Assembly (NCBI GenBank): GCA_964246015.1
Contig: CAXTPG010000110.1
Coordinates: 1-14,442 of the forward strand
Reading direction: 5' to 3'
DNA from: JBBROS01 sp964246015
Lineage (GTDB): Bacteria > Pseudomonadota > Alphaproteobacteria > Acetobacterales > Acetobacteraceae
Length of the DNA stretch: 14,442 bases
Both the position numbers and the translations under genes were made by a program. Within the stretch, counting starts at the first letter, position 1. Each line of letters starts with the position of its first letter. Shown here one piece after another: positions 6,181 through 13,182 of this stretch. Under the pieces are notes generated by a model. The model was not told the origin of the DNA. It was given only the letters and a program-made list of their open reading frames with translations, and did no database searches.

Positions 6181-6228
6181 GGGTGCAAGCGGTGGTGCAA
6201 GCGGGGGTGCAAGCGGGGGTGCAGGCGG
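6181..6228. repeat. 12-bp tandem repeat, four copies (GGGTGCAAGCGG)
   Basis: Copies at 6181-6192, 6193-6204, 6205-6216 and 6217-6228 differ by single bases (first base T in copy 2; A to G in copy 4). A partial GGGCGG follows. It fills most of the 88-bp gap between the MarR-GNAT stop and the BciB-like ATG, so it lies in the upstream region of the latter. Confidence 0.9.
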
Positions 6229-6234
6229 GGGCGG

Positions 6235-7152
6235 CTACAGCGTCAGCTCCCACGTTTGGCCGACGAGCGGGCGGCCGAAGCCGTCATGGGGGGCTTCGTG
6301 GGTCAGGGCGAAGCCTGCGGCCTCGTAGATGCGCCGGGCGGAGACCAGGTTGCTTGTCGTCCACAGCGTGATGCGGGCGTAGCGGCGGGCGCGGGCGAAG
6401 CGGATCACCGTCGACACCAGGCGCTGGCCGATGCCCAGGCCGCGGGCGGAGGGCTCGACGTACATGAGGCGCAGCTTCGCGACCGCGTCGTCGTGGCGGA
6501 CCAGGAAGATGGAGCCTAGGACGGCGCCGTCGCGCTCGGCGATCCAGGCGCGCTCGCGGGCCGGGTCGAAGGTTGCGACGAAGTCGGCGACGACGCGGGC
6601 GACCAGGGCCTCGAACCGGGCATCGAGCCCCCATTCCTGCGCGTAGAGCGCGCCCTGGCGGTGCACGACCCAGCCGAGATCGCCGGGGCGGAGCGCGCGG
6701 AGGGTGACCGGGGCGTCGGGCGGGCCGGACAGCAGGGCCTCCGCCGTGGCCAGGGCCTGGACGAGGCGGTCCTGCCCGGCGCCGGGCAGGGCTGCGAGCA
6801 TCGTGCGGACCTCCTCCGCGGATCGGGCGTCGATGGCCGCGTAGGCGTCGCGGCCGGCGGGCGTGAGCGACAGCAGCGTCGTCCGGCCATCCGCCTCCGA
6901 CGCGGTGCGGGCGATCAGCCCGGCCTCCCCGAATCGGCGCAGGATGCGGCTGAGGTGGCCGGGGTCGAGGCCCAGACGCTCGCACAGCCGGGCCGCCGTC
7001 GTGTCGCCCTGCCCCAGCTCCCAGACCACGCGGCCCTCGGTGAGCGATAGAGGTCCGCCGAGCAGGCCTTCGTGCAGCAGGCCCAGCCGGCGGGTGTAGA
7101 AGCGGCTGAACGCGCGGACGGCGTCGACGCGGGATGCGAGCGTTGTCGCCAT
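6235..7152 (-). CDS. MarR-type regulator fused to GNAT acetyltransferase
   Basis: A 305-residue protein with two domains. Residues ~1-140 form a MarR winged helix: an N-terminal dimerisation helix (DAVRAFSRFYTRRLGLL), a recognition segment DPGHLSRILRRFGEAGLI (63-80) and a wing ASEADGRTTLLSLT (84-97). Residues ~148-305 are a GNAT domain with acetyl-CoA loop ARGLGIG (236-242) after LMYVEP, and the usual NLVSARRIYEAAGF near the end. Such fusions are a known bacterial architecture; the acetyl acceptor and DNA target are unknown, and a small-molecule or amine acceptor is a fair guess. The ATG at 7152 is preceded by AGAGGG. Two matched palindromes just upstream (7171-7204) suggest autoregulation. 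The stop is TAG, immediately followed by the 12-bp tandem repeat. Confidence 0.92.
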   Translation of the reverse strand: MATTLASRVDAVRAFSRFYTRRLGLLHEGLLGGPLSLTEGRVVWELGQGDTTAARLCERLGLDPGHLSRILRRFGEAGLIARTASEADGRTTLLSLTPAGRDAYAAIDARSAEEVRTMLAALPGAGQDRLVQALATAEALLSGPPDAPVTLRALRPGDLGWVVHRQGALYAQEWGLDARFEALVARVVADFVATFDPARERAWIAERDGAVLGSIFLVRHDDAVAKLRLMYVEPSARGLGIGQRLVSTVIRFARARRYARITLWTTSNLVSARRIYEAAGFALTHEAPHDGFGRPLVGQTWELTL

Positions 7153-7170
7153 GACGGGCCCTCTGGAACG

Positions 7171-7204
7171 TTGCCAGCGTCAAGGTTTTAGTTGACGGAG
7201 TCAA
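7171..7204. promoter_or_regulatory. Two operator-like 13-bp inverted repeats before the MarR-GNAT gene
   Basis: Site A TTGCCAGCGTCAA (7171-7183) is an inverted repeat with one arm mismatch; site B TTGACGGAGTCAA (7192-7204) is perfect. Both have 5-bp arms and a 3-bp centre, share TTGnC-N3-GTCAA, and lie 21 bp apart centre to centre, two helical turns. They span 19 to 52 bp upstream of the ATG at 7152, where its promoter must lie. Site B ends next to the phnN stop. A MarR dimer binding each site is the natural reading, but it is an inference. Confidence 0.55.
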
Positions 7205-7756
7205 TCAGTCCGGCAGTACGATCCCGGAGAGGTCGCCGATCGCGTCCAGCAGGCGCGCGGTGCCCTGGGCCGCCGTGCCGTCGTTCATGACCCGGATTCG
7301 CTCGACCGGCAGCGGCAGTTCGATCGCGCGGGCCAGGCGGCGGGCGACGTCGTCCTTGTCCTCCCGCCCGCGGGCGGCCAGGCGGGCGGCGAGGATGTCC
7401 GGGGGTGCCGTGATCTCGACGACGCCCACGGGGAAGCGCTCGGCCGCTTCCGCGATGACGGCGCGGGACACGTTGGCGATGACGATGCGGCCCTTCGCGA
7501 GGTCCATGGAGATGTCGGCGGGGATGCCGTAGTGCAGGCCGTGCGCGCGCCAGCTCAGCGCGAAGTCGCCGGCGGCCTCGCGCAGGTGGAACTCCTGCTC
7601 GGAGACGCTCTCATGCGCTTCCTCGCCCATGTCGCCGGGCCGGGTTATGACGCGGCGGACGAAGCGCACGGCCGGGTGGTCTTCCAATTCGGCGCGCACG
7701 CCGTTGATCAACGTATCCTTGCCGGCCCCGCTCGGCCCCACGATCAGGATCAGCAC
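7205..7756 (-). CDS. phnN: PhnN-like ribose 1,5-bisphosphate phosphokinase
   Basis: A 183-residue P-loop kinase related to guanylate kinase, of the usual PhnN length. Walker A is GPSGAGKDTL (7-16). Also seen are RRVITRP (34-40), the PhnN-typical FALSWRAHGLHYGIP (65-79), and IVIANVSR (91-98). PhnN phosphorylates ribose 1,5-bisphosphate to PRPP, the last step when C-P lyase degrades phosphonates; it also offers a route to PRPP independent of Prs. The start is GTG at 7756, the only one that keeps the P-loop close to the N-terminus. No other phn gene is in the window, so it stands alone here. It is divergent from the gamma-glutamyltransferase-family gene (68 bp), and its stop adjoins the MarR-GNAT operator region, so it could be cotranscribed with that gene. 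Confidence 0.88.
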   Translation of the reverse strand: MLILIVGPSGAGKDTLINGVRAELEDHPAVRFVRRVITRPGDMGEEAHESVSEQEFHLREAAGDFALSWRAHGLHYGIPADISMDLAKGRIVIANVSRAVIAEAAERFPVGVVEITAPPDILAARLAARGREDKDDVARRLARAIELPLPVERIRVMNDGTAAQGTARLLDAIGDLSGIVLPD

Positions 7757-7771
7757 TCCGCCCGCCCCGTT

Positions 7772-7799
7772 TTGACGGGCGGGACCTTGGGGGTAGGTT
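7772..7799 (+). promoter_or_regulatory. Likely sigma70-type promoter of the gamma-glutamyltransferase-family gene
   Basis: TTGACG (7772-7777), 16 bp, TAGGTT (7794-7799). The expected start near 7806 would leave a ~19-nt leader that contains the GGAG ribosome site. The same layout precedes the MBOAT gene. The -35 box overlaps a 7-bp hairpin (CCCGCCC 7761-7767 with GGGCGGG 7777-7783). Confidence 0.4.
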
Positions 7800-7824
7800 G
7801 GCCGGAGCGCAACCGGAGATCGCC

Positions 7825-9597
7825 GTGTTCACCACCCGCCCCGAGATCGCAGGCACGTTCGGCGTGGTTGCCAGCACGCATTGGCTCGCGACCGCCGTCG
7901 GCATGTCGGTGCTGGAGCGCGGCGGCAACGCGTTCGACGCCGCGGCGGCGACCGCGTTCACGCTGCAGGTGGCGGAGCCGCATCTGAACGGGCCGGGCGG
8001 CGATGCGCCGATCATCCTGCACAGCGCGTCGACGGGCACGCAGCAGGTCATCTGCGGCCAGGGTCCTGCACCGGCGGCCGCGACCACCCGGCACTTCGCG
8101 GGCCTGGGCCTGGACCTGATCCCCGGGACCGGCCTGCTGCCCGCCGTCGTGCCCGGCGCCTTCGGGGCCTGGTGCCTGCTGCTGCGGGACTGGGGCACGT
8201 GGGAGCTTGCGGACGTGCTGGCCTATGCGATCGGGTATGCCGAGCACGGCGTGCCGCTGGTCCCGCGCATCCCCGCGACGATCGAGAGCGTGCGCCCGCT
8301 GTTCGAGGCGGAGTGGCCGAGCAGCGCCGCCGTGTTTCTGCCGAACGGGCGGACCCCGTCGGTCGATGCTCCCTTCGCCAACCCGGCGCTGGCGGCGACC
8401 TATCAGCGGATCTGCCGGGAGGCCGTGGGCGACAGCCGGGAGGCCCGCATCGAGGCCGCGCGGCACGCCTGGTACCAGGGCTTCGTCGCGGAGGCGATCG
8501 ACGCGTTCTTCCGGACCGAGGTGCTGGACGCGTCCGGGCGCCGGCATGCCGGGCTGCTGGTGGCGGAGGACCTGGCGCGGTGGTCGCCGACGGTCGAGGC
8601 GGCGGCGCGTTACGACTACCACGGCCACACCGTCCTGAAATGCGGGCCATGGAGCCAGGGGCCGGCGTTCCTGCAGCAGCTTGCCCTGCTGCGCGGCTTC
8701 GACATCGGGGCCATGGACCCGGCCGGCCCGGATTTCGTGCACACGGTCGTGGAGTGCGCGAAGCTGGCCTTCGCCGACCGGGAGGCATTCTACGGCGATC
8801 CGGATTTCACCGAGGTGCCGCTGCATACGCTGCTGTCGCCGGCCTACAACGATGCGCGGCGGGCGCTGGTGGGGGCGGATGCGTCGATGGCGCTGCGGCC
8901 CGGCGCCGTCGACGGGCAGACGCCATGGGTGGACCACGAGGCGAGCGCGCGGGGCGACATGCTGACGCGGGCGTTGGGGGTGGGCGAGCCGACGGTGTCA
9001 CGGCTGGGGGTCATCGGGGCCGATACCGTGCACATCGACACGATCGACCGGTGGGGCAACATGGTGTCGGCGACGCCATCGGGCGGGTGGCTGCAGTCGT
9101 CGCCGGTCGTGCCGGGGCTGGGGTTCCCGATGGGGACACGGGGGCAGATGTTCTGGCTGCGGGACGGGCTGCCGAACAGCCTGGTGCCGGGCAAGCGTCC
9201 GCGGACGACGCTGTCGCCCAGCTTCGCGTTGCGTGACGGCAAGCCCTGGATGGCGTTCGGGACGCCGGGCGGCGAGCAGCAGGACCAATGGTCGCTCGCG
9301 TTCTTCCTGCGCATGGTCCACCACCGGATGGGGATCCAGCAGGCGATCGACTGCCCGGGGTTCCATACCGAGCACTGGCCGAGCAGCTTCTGGCCGCGCA
9401 TCGCCCGGCCGGGGAAGGTGGTGCTGGAGGGGCGCATGGGACGGGGCGTGCTGGACGCGCTGCTGGCGCGCGGGCACCTGGCGGAGCTTGGCGAGGATTG
9501 GTCGGAGGGCCGGATCTCCGCCGCGCGGACGGAGGGAAGGCTGCTGTACGCCGGTGCGAACCCCCGCGGGATGCAGGGGTACGCGGCGGGGCGGTGA
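7825..9597 (+). CDS. Gamma-glutamyltransferase-superfamily (Ntn hydrolase) enzyme
   Basis: A 590-residue protein from GTG 7825, chosen because GGAG lies 7 nt upstream and the family's usual beginning (xFTTRPEIAGTFGVVASTHW) starts right there. The TTG at 7798 overlaps the proposed -10 box. Seen: GGNAFDAAAATAFTLQ, VAEPHLNGPGGD (substrate region), the CGQGPAP stretch, and the self-cleavage/nucleophile site DTVHIDTIDRWGNMVSAT, where Thr401 (codon 9025-9027) would be the new N-terminal nucleophile after processing. TPSGGW and a C-terminal GTPGGEQQ follow. GGT enzymes cleave gamma-glutamyl bonds of glutathione-like compounds; this shorter-motif branch also includes acylases and, as I recall, oxamate amidohydrolase (HpxW), so the substrate is open. 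No signal peptide is visible, implying a cytoplasmic enzyme, unlike classical periplasmic Ggt. It converges with the GST gene (7-nt gap). Confidence 0.88.
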   Translation: MFTTRPEIAGTFGVVASTHWLATAVGMSVLERGGNAFDAAAATAFTLQVAEPHLNGPGGDAPIILHSASTGTQQVICGQGPAPAAATTRHFAGLGLDLIPGTGLLPAVVPGAFGAWCLLLRDWGTWELADVLAYAIGYAEHGVPLVPRIPATIESVRPLFEAEWPSSAAVFLPNGRTPSVDAPFANPALAATYQRICREAVGDSREARIEAARHAWYQGFVAEAIDAFFRTEVLDASGRRHAGLLVAEDLARWSPTVEAAARYDYHGHTVLKCGPWSQGPAFLQQLALLRGFDIGAMDPAGPDFVHTVVECAKLAFADREAFYGDPDFTEVPLHTLLSPAYNDARRALVGADASMALRPGAVDGQTPWVDHEASARGDMLTRALGVGEPTVSRLGVIGADTVHIDTIDRWGNMVSATPSGGWLQSSPVVPGLGFPMGTRGQMFWLRDGLPNSLVPGKRPRTTLSPSFALRDGKPWMAFGTPGGEQQDQWSLAFFLRMVHHRMGIQQAIDCPGFHTEHWPSSFWPRIARPGKVVLEGRMGRGVLDALLARGHLAELGEDWSEGRISAARTEGRLLYAGANPRGMQGYAAGR

Positions 9598-9604
9598 CCC
9601 GGTC

Positions 9605-10195
9605 TCAGCCCGGTTTCGTCGCCGCCAGTTCCGGCCGGGCGGCCATCTTCTCGTACCAGGCGGCGAGCTTCGGGCGTGAGGCGCGCCAGTCCTCGTCCGC
9701 GAATCGCAGGTCCAGGTAGCCCAGCGCGCAGGCGAGGGCGATGGTGCCGATGTCCATGTGGTCGGCCGGCGGATCAGCCTCGAGCAGGTCCAGCGCGCGG
9801 GCCACGACGGCGGCCTGGCGGTCCATGTTGGCGGTGCGCGCGTCCTCGGGCGGGCGGCCCTGCTCGACACGTCGGCCGACGGCTGCGTCCATGATGCCGT
9901 CGCCGATGGCCTGCTGCTTCAGGGCGCGCCAGCGGGCGGGGCCGGGGGGCGGGAACAGGTTTCCGCCGCCGATATTGTCCAGGTATTCGCAGATGACCGG
10001 GCTGTCGAACAGGCCCAGCCCGTCCTCGGTCACCAGGCACGGGATGCGGGAGAGCGGGTTGACGGCCAGCAGTTCCGGCGGGGAGTGGAAGGGGTTGGCG
10101 CCGACGAGCGTGAGCTGCTTGTCGAGCCCCGCGGCGATCGCTGTCACGACGACCTTGCGGGCATAGGGGCTGGTGGCGGCGTGGAAGAGCTTCAT
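9605..10195 (-). CDS. Glutathione S-transferase family protein
   Basis: A 196-residue protein. The N-terminal thioredoxin-like domain has SPYARKV (9-15), whose Ser9 is the likely catalytic position; NPLSRIPCLV with the cis-proline Pro52 that contacts the glutathione backbone; and LFDSPVICEYLD (62-73), with the Asp64-Ser65 pair for the gamma-glutamyl group. The C-terminal half is the all-helical GST domain, ending KLAAWYEKMAARPEL. It would conjugate or reduce with glutathione in the cytoplasm; the class is not decided. The ATG overlaps the gloB stop (ATGA at 10192-10195), with GAAGGA about 9 nt upstream inside gloB, so the two form an operon and are probably coupled in translation. Confidence 0.93.
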   Translation of the reverse strand: MKLFHAATSPYARKVVVTAIAAGLDKQLTLVGANPFHSPPELLAVNPLSRIPCLVTEDGLGLFDSPVICEYLDNIGGGNLFPPPGPARWRALKQQAIGDGIMDAAVGRRVEQGRPPEDARTANMDRQAAVVARALDLLEADPPADHMDIGTIALACALGYLDLRFADEDWRASRPKLAAWYEKMAARPELAATKPG

Positions 10196-10920
10196 CGGAA
10201 CGTATCCTTCTGGGTGCGCACGGCGCCGAGTGCGGCGGCATCGGTGGCGCGCAGGAACGGGTTTTCGGCGAGTTCGTCGGCCAGGCGGGTGGGCACGGTG
10301 GCGTGGTTGGCCGCGCGCTGGCGATCGACCTCGGCCGCGCGGGCCTGCAGCGCCGTGTTGCCAGGATCGACGTGCAGCGCGAAACGGGCGTTGGACTGGG
10401 TGTATTCATGGCCGCAGCAGACGAGCGTGTCGCCGGGCAGGGCCGCGAGCTTGCGGAGGCTTTCGAACATGTCGGCGGCCGTGCCCTCGATCAGCCGGCC
10501 GCAGCCGAGGCTGAACAGCGTGTCCGCGCACAGCAGCACGCCGCCATCCTGCGCGTAGTAGGCGATGTGGCCGATGGTGTGGCCCGGCGTGTCGATGACG
10601 CGAAGCTGCGCGCCGCCGAGCGCCACGGTGTCGCCTTCGCGGACGGATTGGTCGAGCTTCGGGAGGCGGTGCGCGTCGGCGGCGGCGCCGACGACGCGGG
10701 CGCCGTAGCGGGCCCGGACCGCATCGACGCCTGCGATGTGGTCGTCGTGGTGGTGCGTGATGAGGATCAGGTCGAGCCGGCCGCCGGCGGCGTCGATGGC
10801 GGCGGAGCAGGCGGCGGCGTCGGCCGGGTCGACGATGGCGGTGGCGCCGGTCGTGCTGTCCTTGAGCAACCAGGCGTAGTTGTCGGACAGGATGGGGACG
10901 GCGTGGGCGGACAGCGTCAT
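10192..10920 (-). CDS. gloB: Hydroxyacylglutathione hydrolase (glyoxalase II)
   Basis: A 242-residue metallo-beta-lactamase-fold protein of slightly short but normal bacterial length. It hydrolyses S-D-lactoylglutathione to D-lactate and glutathione, finishing methylglyoxal detoxification in the cytoplasm. The binuclear metal site is complete: THHHDDH (55-61; His56, His58, Asp60, His61), His114 in DTPGHT, Asp133 in CADTLFSLGCGR and His171 in CGHEYT. The C-terminal glyoxalase-II region ends NPFLR ... RTQKDTF, the family's glutathione-binding tail. The ATG at 10920 has AAGGAA about 7 nt upstream. It is first gene of a pair with the GST, a sensible match since both use glutathione. Divergent from the SAM methyltransferase gene across 85 bp, an arrangement I recall as common in alphaproteobacteria. 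Confidence 0.96.
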   Translation of the reverse strand: MTLSAHAVPILSDNYAWLLKDSTTGATAIVDPADAAACSAAIDAAGGRLDLILITHHHDDHIAGVDAVRARYGARVVGAAADAHRLPKLDQSVREGDTVALGGAQLRVIDTPGHTIGHIAYYAQDGGVLLCADTLFSLGCGRLIEGTAADMFESLRKLAALPGDTLVCCGHEYTQSNARFALHVDPGNTALQARAAEVDRQRAANHATVPTRLADELAENPFLRATDAAALGAVRTQKDTFR

Positions 10921-10990
10921 GCAGCGGTTCCTTTGTGGTCCGGGCGGCGGAGCCTGTCCCAGCCGGCGGGGCGGCGCAAGCGCGGCTGCG

Positions 10991-10999
10991 TGCTATAAG
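10991..10999 (+). promoter_or_regulatory. Extended -10 box (TGCTATAAG) directly before the methyltransferase start
   Basis: TGn followed by TATAAG (10994-10999), an extended -10 with 5 of 6 matches. No -35 box is seen at 16-18 bp. The last base is 7 nt before the A of ATG 11006, where transcription would be expected to begin, giving a leaderless or near-leaderless mRNA. The same bases contain AAGG (10997-11000), which could instead serve as a weak Shine-Dalgarno. Confidence 0.45.
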
Positions 11000-11005
11000 G
11001 CGCCC

Positions 11006-11710
11006 ATGACCGCCGACGCGCAGATGGCCGCCGAGTTCTATGCGAGTCCGCGGGGCGCGATGGCGTGCGGCCTGGTGCGGGAGCGGCTGATGCGGGCCTG
11101 GCCGTCGTTGGGCGGGGCGTCGCTGCTGGGCCTGGGGTATGCCGCCCCGTATCTGCGTTGCTGGCCCGACGCGGCCCGGCGCCTGGTGGCGGTGCCCGCG
11201 CAGGTGGGCGTCGTGCATTGGGCGGCGGGGGGCGGCAATCTGGCCTGCACCGTGGAGGAAGGCGCCCTGCCCTTCCCCGACCTGAGCTTCGACCGCATCC
11301 TGCTGGTGCATGGGCTGGAGGCGGCGGAGAACGCGCGGGTGATGCTGCGGGAGGTGTGGCGCGTGCTGAAGGATGACGGCCGGCTGCTGGTGGTCGCGCC
11401 CAACCGGATGGGGCTGTGGGCGCATGTGGAGAGCACGCCGTTCGGGCATGGCCAGCCGTATTCGCCGGGGCAGATCGGGCGGCTGCTGGCTGGAAGCCTG
11501 TTCCGGATCGAGCGGCGCGACACGGCGCTGCATGTTCCGCCGGTGCGGTTGCGGCGTCCGTTGCCGGGGGCGCGCGCGTGGGAGTCGGCGGGGCGCGGCG
11601 TGCTGCCGCAGTTGGCCGGGGTGACGATCACGGAGGCGGTGAAGGACGTGTATTCCGCCATTCCGGTGAGGCGTGCGGCGCGGCGGATGGTGCTCGGCCG
11701 GGCGGCGTAG
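11006..11710 (+). CDS. Class I SAM-dependent methyltransferase (Methyltransf_11-like)
   Basis: A 234-residue protein. The frame is open back to 10880, but ATG 11006 gives the expected N-terminus (MAAEFYASPRGAMACGLVRERL). Motif I is SLLGLGYAAPYLRCW, a glycine-poor variant of the usual GxGxG loop; then VEEGALPFPDLSFDRILLVHGLE, matching the family's LPFxDxSFDxVxxxHxLE; MLREVWRVLKDDGRLLVVAPN is the typical post-motif helix and strand. It probably methylates a small molecule or quinone/lipid-like substrate in the cytoplasm; the substrate is unknown. It is divergent from gloB, and a conserved neighbourhood with glyoxalase II is recalled from other alphaproteobacteria. The MBOAT gene follows after 58 bp and has its own likely promoter. 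Confidence 0.88.
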   Translation: MTADAQMAAEFYASPRGAMACGLVRERLMRAWPSLGGASLLGLGYAAPYLRCWPDAARRLVAVPAQVGVVHWAAGGGNLACTVEEGALPFPDLSFDRILLVHGLEAAENARVMLREVWRVLKDDGRLLVVAPNRMGLWAHVESTPFGHGQPYSPGQIGRLLAGSLFRIERRDTALHVPPVRLRRPLPGARAWESAGRGVLPQLAGVTITEAVKDVYSAIPVRRAARRMVLGRAA

Positions 11711-11714
11711 GTGG

Positions 11715-11742
11715 TTGACCGGGCCGGGGGCTGGGGTAGAAG
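11715..11742 (+). promoter_or_regulatory. Likely sigma70-type promoter of the MBOAT-AlgX pair
   Basis: TTGACC (11715-11720), 16 bp, TAGAAG (11737-11742; 4 of 6). The predicted start near 11749 leaves a ~20-nt leader before ATG 11769. The spacing and the G-rich spacer match the promoter before the gamma-glutamyltransferase-family gene. Confidence 0.4.
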
Positions 11743-11768
11743 GCGGTTCACCTTGATGTCAGCCTGCC

Positions 11769-13181
11769 ATGCTGTTCAGTTCGCCGGATTTCCTGTTCGC
11801 ATTCCTGCCGGCGTTCCTCGCGCTTTATTTTGCGGCGCCCGATCGCGCCAAGAATGCGGTGCTGATGCTGGCGAGCCTGTTGTTCTACTTCACGACGTCC
11901 GGGCAACTGACGTTGATCCTGATCCTGTCGATCCTGGTGAACCACGCGGTTGCGCGAGCGATCCACCGATCGGACAGGGTCGGCAGCCGGGCCTGGCTCG
12001 TCTTTGGACTCGCGCTCAACGTCGTTCCCTTGATCTACTACAAATACTCGCCGTTCCTGGTCCGCAGCGCGAACGAGGCGGGCGGCTTGCTCGGCGTGAT
12101 GCTGGACATGCCGGAACCGAATCCGATCCTGCCCATCGGGATCTCGTTCTTCACGTTCCAGGCCATTTCCTACATTGCCGACGTTTATATGCGGCGGGTC
12201 AGTCCTGCGCGCAGCCTCGTCGATTTCGGGATGTATCACGCGTGTTTCCCGCAGCTCATCGCCGGGCCGATCGTGCGCTACGAGGAGATCGAGGCCGAGG
12301 TCCATCGACGCCCCCATCGCATGGACGACGTCTACAACGGCGTCGTTCAGTTCTGCTTCGGGCTGGCGAAGAAGCTGCTGCTGGCCGATCCCGCCGGGGT
12401 TGTCGCCGACAAGGCGTTCGGGCTTCCCGCGGGTCAGCTTACGCAGGGCTCGGCCTGGCTTGGGGTCATTGCCTACACGCTGCAAATCTATGCCGATTTC
12501 TCGGGCTACTCCGACATGGCGATCGGGCTGGGCCGCATCCTGGGCTTTCCTTATCCCGAAAACTTCGACCAGCCTTATCGCAGCCGCAGCGTCACCGAAT
12601 TCTGGCGCCGGTGGCACATGACCCTGTCGCGCTGGTTTCGCGACTACGTCTATATCCCGCTTGGGGGAAACCGCCTGAGTGCGCTGCGCGTGCTGCTGAA
12701 CCTGGTCGTCGTGTTCGTGCTGTGCGGGTTCTGGCACGGGGCGGCCTGGACGTTCGTGCTGTGGGGCGTGTACCACGGTGCCCTGCTGGTGGTGGAGCGG
12801 CTGTTGCGGCAATGGCTGCCCGGGGTGCGCGTGCCGGCGGTGCTGGGGTGGGGCTACACGATCCTGGCCGTGATGATCGGTTGGGTGCTGTTCCGGGCCG
12901 ACAGCGTCGCGGCCGCGTGGACGTATCTGGGCGCCATGGTCCGACCGGGAACGCTCGCTCTTGCGCCGCAGCTCGGGTCGATCGTGACGGCGGACAAGAT
13001 GGTCTTCATCGCGCTGGGGTGGGCGGTCTGCCTCTTTCCGTTCCGCACGGTCTTGTCGTTCACGGGGGGGCGTTACGAGTTCGGGCCGGTTGCTGCCGGG
13101 GCATCGCTGCTGCTCGCGTGCGTCGCGATGGTGATGATGTCCGTCAGCAGCTTCACCCCCTTCATCTACTTCCGGTTCTGA
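11769..13181 (+). CDS. MBOAT-family O-acyltransferase (AlgI-like)
   Basis: A 470-residue multi-pass inner-membrane protein of the usual AlgI length. Hydrophobic segments occur from the N-terminus (LFAFLPAFLALYF), through VLMLASLLFYF, LILILSILV and LALNVVPLIYY, to the C-terminus (ASLLLACVAMVMMSV). Family landmarks are ILPIGISFFTFQ (120-131), CFPQLIAGPIVRY, YADFSGYSDMAIGLG (241-255), EFWRRWHMTLSRWFRDYVYIPLGG (His283), and CGFWHGAAWTFVLWGVYHG, with the conserved His323 and His337. Such proteins take an acyl group, usually acetyl, from a cytoplasmic donor and pass it across the membrane to a periplasmic partner that modifies a polysaccharide. The stop is one base before the AlgX-like gene, so the two are translationally coupled. 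No clear Shine-Dalgarno precedes the ATG. GC content looks lower than in the flanking genes, in part from membrane composition. Confidence 0.95.
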   Translation: MLFSSPDFLFAFLPAFLALYFAAPDRAKNAVLMLASLLFYFTTSGQLTLILILSILVNHAVARAIHRSDRVGSRAWLVFGLALNVVPLIYYKYSPFLVRSANEAGGLLGVMLDMPEPNPILPIGISFFTFQAISYIADVYMRRVSPARSLVDFGMYHACFPQLIAGPIVRYEEIEAEVHRRPHRMDDVYNGVVQFCFGLAKKLLLADPAGVVADKAFGLPAGQLTQGSAWLGVIAYTLQIYADFSGYSDMAIGLGRILGFPYPENFDQPYRSRSVTEFWRRWHMTLSRWFRDYVYIPLGGNRLSALRVLLNLVVVFVLCGFWHGAAWTFVLWGVYHGALLVVERLLRQWLPGVRVPAVLGWGYTILAVMIGWVLFRADSVAAAWTYLGAMVRPGTLALAPQLGSIVTADKMVFIALGWAVCLFPFRTVLSFTGGRYEFGPVAAGASLLLACVAMVMMSVSSFTPFIYFRF

Positions 13182-13182
13182 C

